The position numbers and the translations under genes are program-made. From positions 248,001 to 312,000 of the forward strand of contig CBINHC010000003.1 in the NCBI GenBank assembly GCA_966250385.1: DNA of 64,000 bases, read 5' to 3'. Positions 34,975-43,940 of this stretch are shown here, piece after piece. This stretch comes from DASWTL01 sp966250385. Lineage in GTDB: Bacteria > Bacteroidota > Bacteroidia > Sphingobacteriales > Sphingobacteriaceae. The number at the start of each line of letters is the position of its first letter. Position 1 is the first letter of the stretch. The notes under the pieces are model-generated. The model searched no databases. It was given only the letters and a program-made list of their open reading frames with translations, and was not told the DNA's origin.

Positions 34975-37122
34975 TTATTTGAATGTAAGCTGGTTCACCT
35001 GGCCCAGTTTGATGAAGTCCGTCATGATACGGAGGCTTTCGTCCTGGATAAAATCATACTGATTCTTGGTGTCAGTCTCACCCTTTTTCAACGGTGCAAG
35101 CCCGGCCAGCGACCGCCGGCGGTTTTCGCGGGCGAGATTTTTGTTTTCCTGGTCTTCGCGCTCTTTTTTAAGCTGCGCCTCGTTCAGGGTGACAGAAGTT
35201 TCGTTTTCGCGTTTTTTGAACTCGGCGATATCTTCAAGCAGGAATTTGTATTCTTCCGAAGTCTTCATGCGCTGTTCATGCAGGGTGTTAAGCTGGCCCT
35301 TGATGCCGGAGAGGTTGGCGAGCGGGTGATAGTTGCTGGCCCTGATCTCATCCCATGGAAGCGCGGAAGGCTCGGAACTTTCACCGTATTTGTCGGCCGG
35401 AAATACCATGGGGAAACTGACATCCGGGATGACACCCTTGTGCTGGGTACTGCTGCCGTTGATCCGGTAGAACTTGCCCATGGTCAGGTTGATCTGCCCG
35501 TATTTCGGTGCAGTAGCTGCGGTGCCCCGTAATTTTCCTTCTTGAGTATTGCCCGCGATCTGCTGCGCATCAGGCCGGATCACCCGGGACATGTCAATGG
35601 CAGACTGTACGGTGCCCTTTCCATAGGTTTGGGTCCCGACAATGATCCCGCGACCGTAATCCTGTATGGCGCCGGCAAAGATCTCGGAGGCGGATGCACT
35701 GAACCTGTCGATCATAACGCCCAGCGGTCCGTCCCATGCGATGGATGGGTCGTCATCTTCATTGACCTCGATCCGGCCCCGTGTATCCCGGACCTGGACG
35801 ACCGGACCGGTCTTGATGAAAAGCCCTGTCAGTTCGATCGCCTCGATCAGCGAGCCGCCGCCATTGGCCCGCAGGTCGATCACTACGCCATCCACTTGCT
35901 CTTTCTTAAGCGTGTCAAGCAGCAGCCTGACGTCCCGGGAAGTGCTTTTGAAATTCGGGTCGCCGGATTGGTAGGCTTTGAAGTCCAGGTAGAAGGCTGG
36001 TATCTCAATGACGCCGATCCGGTAATCCTTGTCACCCGAACGGATCGTCTTGATGGTCTTCTTCGCCGACTGATCTTCCAGGATGACCTTATCACGGGTC
36101 AGTTCGATGATCTTCGGTTTAGCGGACAACTCCTGGCCGGCAGGAATGACCTTCAGGCGGACCTTGGTTCCTTTCGGACCTTTGATCTTGGTGACAGCTG
36201 CGTCGATCCGCCAGCCGATAATGTCTACAAACTCGCCGTCGCCCTGCGCCACGCCGATGATCTTGTCATTGACTGCCAGTGTTTTTGCTTTGAACGCCGG
36301 ACCGCCGGGAATGATCTCGGCTACCTTCACGACTTCGTTGTCCTGCTGGAGACGCGCCCCGATTCCTTCAAAGGTCCGGGCCATATTCTCATTGAAAGCC
36401 TGCGCGTTGTTTGGGTTGAAATAGTTGGTATGCGGGTCGATCGACTCCGTAAATGCATCCATCAGGCGTTGGAAAACGTCCTGGTTGTTCACCTTTTTGG
36501 CAAGCGACAGGAGGTTGGTATACCGTTGTTTAAGCGTTTCCGCATTTTTTGCGGCCTCGGAACCGGCCATTTTCAGGTTCAGCAGTTCGTACTTGATCCG
36601 CTTCTGCCAGTTCTTGTCTGATTCGGCAATACTGGCAAAATAGGGGAGTTTTTCCCGGTTATAGGTGTAACTTTCCGATTTGGAGAAGTCGTATGGTTTG
36701 CCAATCTGGCTTAGTGAATAGTTGATCCGGTCGGTGTACCGCTTCTGAAATACATTGTACATGTAGAACGGCGCGCTGAGGTCCCCGTCGCTCAGGTCGT
36801 CGTCAAAGGTATTCCGGAATTTCTCAAATTCGTCCACGTCGCTTTTCAGGAAATAGCTGCGGGTAGGATCGAGCGTCTCAAGGTATTTGGTATAAATGAC
36901 ATTGGAGACAGAATCGTTGAGCGTAACTTTTTTATAGTGGAAGTTCTCGATCAGGTTCACAAGTTCCCTGGCGATCAGGGACTGCTGAGCATCCGGCTGG
37001 AGGTTGTCCACCCCGTCAACCTTCGCTTTTACCCTGGGGTCTGCCTTGCATGCAAGTGTACCTGCGATGAACAAAGCGAGAAATATTTTTTTCAGCATTT
37101 CTTTGAAAGATTTATAATCCAT
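34975..37122 (-). CDS. C-terminal processing peptidase (tail-specific protease), S41 family
   Basis: A protease of about 715 residues, close to E. coli Prc/Tsp in layout. An N-terminal helical domain (about 40-240) is followed by a PDZ domain (GARLQQDNEVVKVAEIIPGG, near 255-330) and the S41 domain with the Ser/Lys dyad in RFSASASEI and QTYGKGTVQ. A Lys/Glu-rich C-terminal region follows. The N-terminus has a signal sequence with a possible lipobox (LFIAGTLAC). The ATG at 37122 is used here, but the ATG at 37098 gives a cleaner signal peptide. It acts in the periplasm on proteins with non-polar C-termini. Confidence 0.93.
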   Translation of the reverse strand: MDYKSFKEMLKKIFLALFIAGTLACKADPRVKAKVDGVDNLQPDAQQSLIARELVNLIENFHYKKVTLNDSVSNVIYTKYLETLDPTRSYFLKSDVDEFEKFRNTFDDDLSDGDLSAPFYMYNVFQKRYTDRINYSLSQIGKPYDFSKSESYTYNREKLPYFASIAESDKNWQKRIKYELLNLKMAGSEAAKNAETLKQRYTNLLSLAKKVNNQDVFQRLMDAFTESIDPHTNYFNPNNAQAFNENMARTFEGIGARLQQDNEVVKVAEIIPGGPAFKAKTLAVNDKIIGVAQGDGEFVDIIGWRIDAAVTKIKGPKGTKVRLKVIPAGQELSAKPKIIELTRDKVILEDQSAKKTIKTIRSGDKDYRIGVIEIPAFYLDFKAYQSGDPNFKSTSRDVRLLLDTLKKEQVDGVVIDLRANGGGSLIEAIELTGLFIKTGPVVQVRDTRGRIEVNEDDDPSIAWDGPLGVMIDRFSASASEIFAGAIQDYGRGIIVGTQTYGKGTVQSAIDMSRVIRPDAQQIAGNTQEGKLRGTAATAPKYGQINLTMGKFYRINGSSTQHKGVIPDVSFPMVFPADKYGESSEPSALPWDEIRASNYHPLANLSGIKGQLNTLHEQRMKTSEEYKFLLEDIAEFKKRENETSVTLNEAQLKKEREDQENKNLARENRRRSLAGLAPLKKGETDTKNQYDFIQDESLRIMTDFIKLGQVNQLTFK

Positions 37123-37169
37123 TAACAACGGTGCATCTAATTTGATACCAATTTACTCAGTTAAACGAA

Positions 37170-37197
37170 AAAGAGACAGTTTCCTGACTGTCTCTTT
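37170..37197 (-). terminator. terminator of the TPR gene upstream of the protease
   Basis: An 11-bp perfect stem (AAAGAGACAGT with its complement), loop TTCCTG; on the minus strand it runs into a T-rich stretch. It separates the TPR gene from the protease gene. Confidence 0.85.
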
Positions 37198-37258
37198 GTA
37201 ACAAGTTTATGCGAAAAAAAGCGATTTTTCTCTAAAAAAACGCAAAAAACTTTTCGAC

Positions 37259-38314
37259 TTACCTCGGGGTGTTCATCAGCGTGTCCCGGAGCGCATGGTA
37301 TTCCCCGATCAGCTGGTCGGCAGAGCTGAGGTCGCCCATCCGGTGGTACAAATCGCCCAGGTCGCTTTTGATCTCGATAAGCCGGGGAACGTCGTGGCTT
37401 CCTGAGGCGAGCTTCTCAGCCTCCTTCAGATCCTGAAGCGCCAGGTCCAGGTGGCCCAGTTCATTCTTCACATGTCCCAGGCTGATCAGCGAAGAAATGA
37501 CGGCTCCCTCGTTATTGATCTTCCGGCCCAGGAGATTTGCCTGGATATAGTACCATTTAGCCTCAGAATAGCGCTTCTGCTGTTCATACAATCTGGCCAG
37601 GTTCTCAAAACAGATAATGCGACCCGTTTTGTTTCCGTAGCGGGTGTACAGGGGAAGTGCCTTTTTCATCAGGAAGCGTTCAGCCTCTTCGTACCGGTGC
37701 TGGGACAGCTTGATCTTGCCGATTTCCACGTAGGACAGGGCTTCAAGTGCCGGTTGTTTTCCGCCGCCGGCCAGGTCGCCGGCATACTGGTAGTACGCGA
37801 GCGCTTCCTGCAGATCCTGCTTGAACGTCAGGATCCCGGCCAGACGGAAGCTGGTCCGCGCAAGGTCCGAACGGTTTCTGAGGGACTCCCTGATCTGCAG
37901 CGCTTCCTTATAGTACTGAACGGATTTATCAAGGTCGCCAACCAGGGCATAGTAGTCTCCGAAGCCGTTCAGTGCTTCGGCTTCTTTCTTCCGGTCGCCT
38001 GTATTCCGGCTTACGAGCAGCTGCTGGTCATAACCGTAAAGGGCTTGCGCGCCGGACGGCGAAGGATTGAAGGCCCCGGCAGGAACCGGGTATGTCCGGG
38101 GATCCTCGGTATTATGGATTGCATTCCGGAAAAGGAGTTCGTCAACATATTTTCTGACCGTTTCAAGGTCTTTGGATTTGGCTTTCAGCCGGTCTTCAAG
38201 GGTCGGCTTTGGGGGGAGCGTATCCAGAAACAGGGGTTCCGGAAGCTGGGCATAAACGGGTAACTCCGCCATGGCAAGAATGGCGAAAATACCGAACAGG
38301 TAGTGGTATTTCAT
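37259..38314 (-). CDS. secreted TPR protein
   Basis: A protein of about 351 residues starting MKYHYLFGIFAILAMAELP, a signal peptide ending near VYAQ; an upstream in-frame start at 38365 would bury this signal. The body holds about six tetratricopeptide repeats (for example ALNGFGDYYALVGDLDKSVQ and AYYQYAGDLAGGGKQPALEA). Its C-terminal repeats are paralogous to the small protein at 4115-4714. In Bacteroidota, secreted TPR proteins often precede sensor domains, but no kinase domain is fused here. No function is assigned. Confidence 0.82.
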   Translation of the reverse strand: MKYHYLFGIFAILAMAELPVYAQLPEPLFLDTLPPKPTLEDRLKAKSKDLETVRKYVDELLFRNAIHNTEDPRTYPVPAGAFNPSPSGAQALYGYDQQLLVSRNTGDRKKEAEALNGFGDYYALVGDLDKSVQYYKEALQIRESLRNRSDLARTSFRLAGILTFKQDLQEALAYYQYAGDLAGGGKQPALEALSYVEIGKIKLSQHRYEEAERFLMKKALPLYTRYGNKTGRIICFENLARLYEQQKRYSEAKWYYIQANLLGRKINNEGAVISSLISLGHVKNELGHLDLALQDLKEAEKLASGSHDVPRLIEIKSDLGDLYHRMGDLSSADQLIGEYHALRDTLMNTPR

Positions 38315-38425
38315 GCAGATGTAAGAGAGGATCCTTTTTAAACTCAATCCATTAACGCGTGCCATGCTAATATAGTGTATGACAGCGCGTTTTTAGGGGA
38401 CCAGGTTCAAAAAGGACCCTGGAAA

Positions 38426-39967
38426 TTACAGGTCGAACCTGATGCCCTGCGCAAGAGGCAGGCTGTTCGAATAGTTGATCGTGTTCGTCTGTCTTCTCAT
38501 GTAGACCCGCCATGCGTCCGAACCGGACTCCCTGCCTCCTCCGGTTTCCTTTTCGCCGCCGAATGCGCCGCCGATCTCAGCACCGGAGGTTCCGATGTTG
38601 ACGTTGGCGATACCGCAATCCGAACCGGCATGGGAAAGGAAAGCCTCCGCTTCACGAAGGTTCATGGTCATAATGGCAGAAGAGAGTCCCTGCGGAACGC
38701 CGTTCTGCAGGGCGATCGCCTCCTCCAGCTCCTTATATTTGATCAAATACAGGATCGGTGCGAACGTTTCATGCTGAACGATTTCATAATGGTTCTCGAC
38801 TTCTGCAATACATGGTTTCACGTAACATCCGGATGCGTATTCCGGCCCTTCGAGCACGCCGCCTTCGACCACGAAGCGGCCCCCCTGCGCCTTGCAGGCC
38901 TCGATTGACTTAAGGTATGCCTCTACCGCATCACGGTCGATCAGCGGACCGACGTGATTCTGCTGGTCCAGCGGGTTTCCGATCCGCAGCTGTTTGTATG
39001 CGTTGATCAGTTTGTTCTTGAAGCTTTCGTAAACGCTTTCATGGATGATAAGTCTCCGGGTGGTGGTACAGCGCTGTCCGGCGGTACCCACTGCGCCGAA
39101 TACGCACCCGATCAGGGACATATCCAGGTCTGCGTCCTTGCTGATGATGATGGCGTTGTTTCCTCCAAGCTCCAGCAGGCTGCGGCCCAGTCTGGCTCCG
39201 ACAGCTGCTCCCACGGCTTTGCCCATGCGGGTGGAGCCTGTAGCCGATACCAGCGGGATCCGGGGATCCTGGCTGATCTTTTCGCCGGTTCTGCGGTCGC
39301 CGATGATCAGGCAGGACACGCCTTCGGGAACCTGGTTATCCCTGAACACCGATTGAATAATGGACTGGCAGGCGATGGCGGAGAGCGGTGTTTTTTCGGA
39401 AGGCTTCCATACGCAAACATCACCGCATACCCAGGCAAGCGCGGCATTCCAGCTCCACACGGCAACCGGGAAGTTGAAAGCGGAGATGATGCCGACAATT
39501 CCGAGCGGGTGCCATTGCTCATACATACGGTGCTGCGGGCGTTCCGAGTGCATGGTAAGCCCGTATAACTGGCGTGACAGGCCGACGGCGAAGTCACAGA
39601 TGTCTATCATTTCCTGAACCTCACCAAGCCCCTCCTGCAGGCTTTTTCCCATTTCATAGGAAACCAGGGTCCCGAGCGCTTCTTTGTTCGCACGCAAGGT
39701 CTCGCTGATCTGACGGACGATATCTCCGCGCTTAGGAGAGGGCATCAGTTTCCAGGTGCTGAAAGCCTCGGAGGCGGTCCGGATCACCTGTTCGTAATTT
39801 TCGTCCGTAGAAAAGTTGACGCTCGCGATCTTCTTCCCGTCAACGGGTGAAAAGATATCGCTTTTTGCGGCTCCGTCAGAGGAACCCCAGCGGAGTCCGG
39901 TACTCCATGCAGGATTGATCTCTTTAATACTCAGTTTTTCTAGAATTTCTTGAATGTTCGGCAACAT
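38426..39967 (-). CDS. aldehyde dehydrogenase, ALDH7/antiquitin family
   Basis: A 513-residue NAD-dependent dehydrogenase close to L-aminoadipate-semialdehyde (piperideine-6-carboxylate) dehydrogenase of lysine catabolism. The catalytic Glu lies in LLELGGNN, the catalytic Cys in GTAGQRCTTTRR, and the ALDH7-specific end reads GGEKETGGGRESGSDAW followed by NTINYS. It stands alone with a possible TAATTTTG -7 element (minus strand, 39985-39992). Lysine degradation is the usual role; neighbouring genes give no further support. Confidence 0.9.
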   Translation of the reverse strand: MLPNIQEILEKLSIKEINPAWSTGLRWGSSDGAAKSDIFSPVDGKKIASVNFSTDENYEQVIRTASEAFSTWKLMPSPKRGDIVRQISETLRANKEALGTLVSYEMGKSLQEGLGEVQEMIDICDFAVGLSRQLYGLTMHSERPQHRMYEQWHPLGIVGIISAFNFPVAVWSWNAALAWVCGDVCVWKPSEKTPLSAIACQSIIQSVFRDNQVPEGVSCLIIGDRRTGEKISQDPRIPLVSATGSTRMGKAVGAAVGARLGRSLLELGGNNAIIISKDADLDMSLIGCVFGAVGTAGQRCTTTRRLIIHESVYESFKNKLINAYKQLRIGNPLDQQNHVGPLIDRDAVEAYLKSIEACKAQGGRFVVEGGVLEGPEYASGCYVKPCIAEVENHYEIVQHETFAPILYLIKYKELEEAIALQNGVPQGLSSAIMTMNLREAEAFLSHAGSDCGIANVNIGTSGAEIGGAFGGEKETGGGRESGSDAWRVYMRRQTNTINYSNSLPLAQGIRFDL

Positions 39968-39984
39968 GGTATTTTGGTTTTTTT

Positions 39985-39992
39985 CAAAATTA
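39985..39992 (-). promoter_or_regulatory. possible -7 element of the ALDH gene
   Basis: On the minus strand TAATTTTG matches TAnnTTTG, 18 bp upstream of the start codon. No -33 TTG at the right distance was seen. The remaining bases up to 40215 are AT-rich and hold the start region of the divergent TPR gene; nothing else is recognised. Confidence 0.35.
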
Positions 39993-40215
39993 GGAAATTC
40001 AGCAAGGGTTCCCGCCTGTTTCCGGATTCTTACTTACTGACATGGTTTTTCATTCATTGCGTTCTGCTTCAGTGTTTTTCGGAAACCGCATAAATTCTGT
40101 TGAAAAAAAATGTTTTCCGGCGTCACTTTTTAAACTATTTTGTTATTCAAATGGCAAGGTTTTGGTGATCCTGTACTAAAACCTTTCTCATTTACGTTTT
40201 TTAAACGATTACTGA

Positions 40216-41619
40216 ATGGAAGAAGATTTTGAAAACAACTTCGCTGAAGACCCCAGATTTTCAGTCGAACGATATGAGGAGATGATCAGGAATCATGATC
40301 AGTACTTCTTCGACGCCCAGGCCTTTGAAAACATCATTGACTATTATATTGAGAAAAACGATCCTGTAAAAGCCCTGCAGGTTATTGACTACGCAGTTAA
40401 CCAGCATCCGTTTGCAGCTGTTTTTCACTTGAAGCAGGCTCAGTTGTTCCTTGCTACCGCGCAGCTGGATAAAGCATTCACAGCGCTGAACAAGGCCGAG
40501 ACCCTGGAGCCTTCGGAAGCGGAGATCTACGTCATCCGCGGTAATATTTATGAAGCGCTGGAGCGCCACCAGGAGGCCCTGGATAATTATCACCGGGCAC
40601 TGGAGCTGGCTGAGAACCAGGATGAGATCCTGCTTCATGTCGCATATGTGCACCAGAACATGGGCGAGTACGATAACGCGGTCACGTATCTGAAGAAGTG
40701 CCTCGAGCACAACATGGAAAACCAGGACGCCTTGTATGAACTGGCGTTTTGTTACGACGTGCTGGACAAGCAGGAGGAAAGCGTGCGGTTTTATCAGCAG
40801 TATATTGATAACGAACCGTACTCATATGCCGCCTGGTATAACCTCGGGAACGCGTATAATAAGATGGGGCTGTTCGAAAAAGCCATTGATGCGTATGATT
40901 ACGCGATCCTGATCAAGGATAACTTCGCATCCGCCTATTTCAACAAGGGGAACTCCCTGGTTCATCTGGACCGTTTCGCCGAGGCGATCAGTGTATATAA
41001 GGAAACGTTTGAGTACGAGCCGCCGAGCGGCGATACCTATTGCGCCATCGGCGAGTGCTATGAGAAGCTGGAGCAGATGGAGGAGGCCCGGTCATATTAT
41101 AAGAAAGCCGTCAAGATGGATTCCAAGCTGGCCGATGCCTGGTTCGGGATCGGGGTGACGCTGGATTACGAAGAACGGTATTTTGAATCGCTGCACTTTT
41201 ATAAGAAGGCACTGGACCTGGACGACAAGAACGCAGATTACTGGTTCGCCGTTGCCGATGCCCAGTACAAGCTCGGCCAGCTCGGCGAGTCCGAGAAGGC
41301 CTATGAAAAAGTGGTAGAGCTGAATCCGGTGGATATTGAAGCCTGGCTCGATTTTTCCTCGATACTCTTCGAACAGGATAAGCTGACCGCTGCCATCGAA
41401 ACCGTTTCCGAGGGCATCAAAAATAATCCGGAAGCCGCTGAACTCTATTACCGGATGGTTGCGTATCTGTTTGCCGACGGCCAGTATAATGAGGCGCTGA
41501 ACTTTCTTGAAATGGCGCTCAGTGCCGACTCAGGCAAGCATTACATCCTGTTTGAATACCTGCCGCAGCTGCAGGACAATAAGGTCATCATCGACATCAT
41601 CAACCGCTACACACGCTAG
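40216..41619 (+). CDS. cytoplasmic tetratricopeptide-repeat protein
   Basis: A 467-residue protein made almost wholly of about twelve TPR units (for example YDNAVTYLKKCLEHNMENQD, AWYNLGNAYNKMGLFEKAID). There is no signal peptide or membrane helix, so it is cytoplasmic, probably a protein-binding scaffold. The N-terminus is acidic (MEEDFENNFAEDPRF). It ends 21 bp before a strong terminator, so it is transcribed on its own. Such proteins are conserved in Bacteroidota without an established role. Confidence 0.88.
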   Translation: MEEDFENNFAEDPRFSVERYEEMIRNHDQYFFDAQAFENIIDYYIEKNDPVKALQVIDYAVNQHPFAAVFHLKQAQLFLATAQLDKAFTALNKAETLEPSEAEIYVIRGNIYEALERHQEALDNYHRALELAENQDEILLHVAYVHQNMGEYDNAVTYLKKCLEHNMENQDALYELAFCYDVLDKQEESVRFYQQYIDNEPYSYAAWYNLGNAYNKMGLFEKAIDAYDYAILIKDNFASAYFNKGNSLVHLDRFAEAISVYKETFEYEPPSGDTYCAIGECYEKLEQMEEARSYYKKAVKMDSKLADAWFGIGVTLDYEERYFESLHFYKKALDLDDKNADYWFAVADAQYKLGQLGESEKAYEKVVELNPVDIEAWLDFSSILFEQDKLTAAIETVSEGIKNNPEAAELYYRMVAYLFADGQYNEALNFLEMALSADSGKHYILFEYLPQLQDNKVIIDIINRYTR

Positions 41620-41640
41620 TCGTTGCGTTATTTATTTAAG

Positions 41641-41680
41641 ACCAAAATCCCTGTAATAGGGGAATTTTGGTTTTTTTTTT
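41641..41680 (+). terminator. terminator of the TPR gene
   Basis: ACCAAAAT-CCCT pairs with AGGG-ATTTTGGT around a short loop, followed by ten T. It lies only 13 bp before the ATG of the next gene. Confidence 0.92.
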
Positions 41681-41692
41681 CACTTTTGCCTT

Positions 41693-42463
41693 ATGAATTA
41701 CACTTTGCAGAATATCCCGTTCCGTACCGATAAACCCCGTCAGAAGGGTTTGACGATGGTCATGGATAAGGGATTAAGTCTACGCGAAACCGAGGATTTT
41801 CTTGAAGTTGCGGGTGCACACACCGATATAGTTAAACTGGGATGGGCGACATCATTTGTCACGCCGAACCTGGAAGAGAAGCTGAAGATCTACCGTCAGG
41901 CCGGGATTCCGGTGTATTTCGGTGGGACCCTTTTTGAAGCATTTGTCATCCGAAACCAGTTTGATGATTACCGTAAGGTGCTGGATCGCTACCAGATGGA
42001 GTATGCGGAGATTTCCGACGGCTCGATCGAGATCTCTCACGACGCCAAATGCGATTTCATCCGCCGGCTCAGCGATCAGGTTACGGTTATTTCCGAAGTC
42101 GGATCAAAGGATGTGACCAAGATATTTGCGCCCTATAAATGGATCAACCTGATGCGTTCGGAGATCGAAGCCGGTGCATGGAAAGTGATCGCGGAAGCCC
42201 GCGAAGGCGGAAACGTCGGAATCTACCGGGATTCGGGAGAGGTACGTGAGGGACTGGTGGACGAGATCCTGACTCAGATTCCCGAAGAGAAGATCATCTG
42301 GGAGGCGCCGCAGAAAGCCCAGCAGGTCTGGTTCATCAAACTGATCGGGACCAATGTCAACCTGGGCAATATTGCTCCTGCTGAAGTTATTCCGGTCGAA
42401 ACTTTACGCATCGGGCTGAGAAGTGATACGTTCAATCACTTCCTGAACATGAAACAAGATTAA
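41693..42463 (+). CDS. phosphosulfolactate synthase-like protein (ComA family)
   Basis: A 256-residue TIM-barrel protein of the ComA family, whose founding member joins sulfite to phosphoenolpyruvate to make phosphosulfolactate in coenzyme M synthesis. Visible blocks are KGLTMVMDKGLSLRETEDFL, VKLGWATSF, GIPVYFGGTLFE, AEISDGSIEIS and IISEVG-like VISEVGSKD. This organism would not be expected to make coenzyme M. In Bacteroidota the product may feed sulfolactate or cysteate, the precursor of capnine-type sulfonolipids; that is inference. The coding region follows a terminator closely and is 77 bp from aroE. Confidence 0.85.
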   Translation: MNYTLQNIPFRTDKPRQKGLTMVMDKGLSLRETEDFLEVAGAHTDIVKLGWATSFVTPNLEEKLKIYRQAGIPVYFGGTLFEAFVIRNQFDDYRKVLDRYQMEYAEISDGSIEISHDAKCDFIRRLSDQVTVISEVGSKDVTKIFAPYKWINLMRSEIEAGAWKVIAEAREGGNVGIYRDSGEVREGLVDEILTQIPEEKIIWEAPQKAQQVWFIKLIGTNVNLGNIAPAEVIPVETLRIGLRSDTFNHFLNMKQD

Positions 42464-42489
42464 GCAGAAACTGCTTACTATTCCGGCTG

Positions 42490-42523
42490 CTTCCATGTCG
42501 CCTGCCTGCAGGCGTCATGGAAG
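42490..42523 (+). promoter_or_regulatory. long inverted repeat in the aroE leader
   Basis: CTTCCATG pairs with CATGGAAG (42490-42497 with 42516-42523) and, after a T/T mismatch, CGCCTGC pairs with GCAGGCG. It ends 17 bp before the aroE ATG at 42541 and has no T-tract, so it is more likely a leader structure or operator than a terminator. Confidence 0.6.
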
Positions 42524-42540
42524 TGTTAGATAACGTAGAG

Positions 42541-43317
42541 ATGAAAAAATACGGTTTGATCGGGTATCCCCTTAAACATTCATTTTCTGAAAGGTACTTT
42601 AAGGAGAAGTTTGAGCGGGAAGGGATCGATGCGGTATACCAGGCTTTCGAATTACCTAACCTCAGCGACCTGGATGAGCTTTTGAAAGATAATCCTGAGC
42701 TCCTCGGACTGAACGTGACCATCCCCCATAAAATCGGCGTCATGTTCTATCTTCAGAAGATCGACCCGGTCGCCCGGGAGATCCATGCGGTGAACTGCAT
42801 TCGGGTCGTCAAGAGCAAACCCGTGGAATCCTTCTTCTCCGGTGAATTCAACCAGCTTCCGGTGCGTCTTGAAGGCTACAACACGGATGCCTATGGATTT
42901 GAGGAATCCCTGAAACCGCTGCTCAGAAAACACCATCAGAAAGCCCTTATCCTGGGACACGGGGGAGCCGCCAGGGCAGTGGCCTACGTGTTGAAGAAGC
43001 TGGATATCAGCGTAAGATTCGTATCGAGAAAGCCAACCGGGAAGCAGCTCAGCTACGGCGGGCTCTCTGAGGAGATCATCAGGGAAAGGACCCTGATCGT
43101 CAATACAACGCCATGCGGCACCTATCCGAAAGTGGATGAGAAGCCCATGATCCCCTACGAGTTCCTGACCGACAGGCACCTGCTTTACGACCTGATTTAC
43201 AACCCGGAGGAAACGCTGTTTCTGAAGGAGGGCAGGGAACGGGGCGCCGCTACAAAAAATGGTTTCGAAATGTTGCAGTTACAGGCTGAAAAATCATGGG
43301 AAATATGGAACAGTTAA
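42541..43317 (+). CDS. aroE: shikimate dehydrogenase
   Basis: A 258-residue NADP-dependent reductase of 3-dehydroshikimate in aromatic amino acid synthesis. The substrate-binding start IGYPLKHSFS, the catalytic NVTIPHK (Lys), NTDAYGF, the nucleotide-binding ILGHGGAARAV and NTTPCGTYP are all visible. The start is set at the ATG at 42541 because the family begins at MKKYGLIGYP; an ATG at 42517 lies within the inverted repeat. The last 22 bp overlap gldD, so the two are translated from one message. Confidence 0.95.
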   Translation: MKKYGLIGYPLKHSFSERYFKEKFEREGIDAVYQAFELPNLSDLDELLKDNPELLGLNVTIPHKIGVMFYLQKIDPVAREIHAVNCIRVVKSKPVESFFSGEFNQLPVRLEGYNTDAYGFEESLKPLLRKHHQKALILGHGGAARAVAYVLKKLDISVRFVSRKPTGKQLSYGGLSEEIIRERTLIVNTTPCGTYPKVDEKPMIPYEFLTDRHLLYDLIYNPEETLFLKEGRERGAATKNGFEMLQLQAEKSWEIWNS

Positions 43318-43895
43318 AAACCTGGGCTCTTGGCCTGTTTTTTCTTTTCCTGCTCCTTTCCTCATGTCAGAACGAGTTTACACCGAAACCGAGGGGTTAC
43401 TACAGGATCGATCTGCCGGAAAAGAGTTACCGGCAGTATGACGAAGACTGTCCCTATACCTTCGAGTATCCGGTCTACGGCCAGATCGTTCCGGACAGCT
43501 CTTCACAGGCGAAGCCCTGCTGGATCGATGTGGCTTTTCCGGATTTCAACGGCCGGATCCATCTCAGTTATCATCCGGTTACCTCCCGGGAGGTCTTCGA
43601 CGAACTGATCGAAGACACGAGGAGGCTCGCCTTCAAGCACACCGTCAAGGCGACAGCCATCGATGAGGCGACCATTCGTTTTCCGGAACACCATGTTTAC
43701 GGGGTCTACTACACCATTTCCGGGAATACGGCCTCATCCGTTCAGTTCTTTCTGACGGACAGCACCCGGAACTATCTGCGCGGCGCCCTGTACTTTCATG
43801 AGCAGCCCCGTCAGGACTCCATCCAGCCTGTGCTTGATTTTTTAAAGAAGGATATCGATGTCATGATCAGGTCCTTTAAATGGAAAAACAGGTAA
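43296..43895 (+). CDS. gldD: gliding motility lipoprotein GldD
   Basis: A 199-residue lipoprotein. The signal sequence ends in LLLSSCQNEF, and the mature start PKPRGYYRIDLPEKSY is the characteristic GldD block. GldD is required for gliding in Flavobacterium and is linked to the type IX secretion machinery; its exact part is not settled. The reading frame overlaps aroE by 22 bp, an order also seen in other Bacteroidota. Starts at 43296 and 43305 are both possible. Confidence 0.92.
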   Translation: MGNMEQLKTWALGLFFLFLLLSSCQNEFTPKPRGYYRIDLPEKSYRQYDEDCPYTFEYPVYGQIVPDSSSQAKPCWIDVAFPDFNGRIHLSYHPVTSREVFDELIEDTRRLAFKHTVKATAIDEATIRFPEHHVYGVYYTISGNTASSVQFFLTDSTRNYLRGALYFHEQPRQDSIQPVLDFLKKDIDVMIRSFKWKNR

Positions 43896-43940
43896 CTTCA
43901 CCTCTTGCTCACTGTTATTAATTTTACGTGACCAATACCT

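Noticed and set aside
35542..36621. 359-codon open frame on the plus strand
   Set aside because: Antisense to the C-terminal processing protease, which has all S41 and PDZ motifs.
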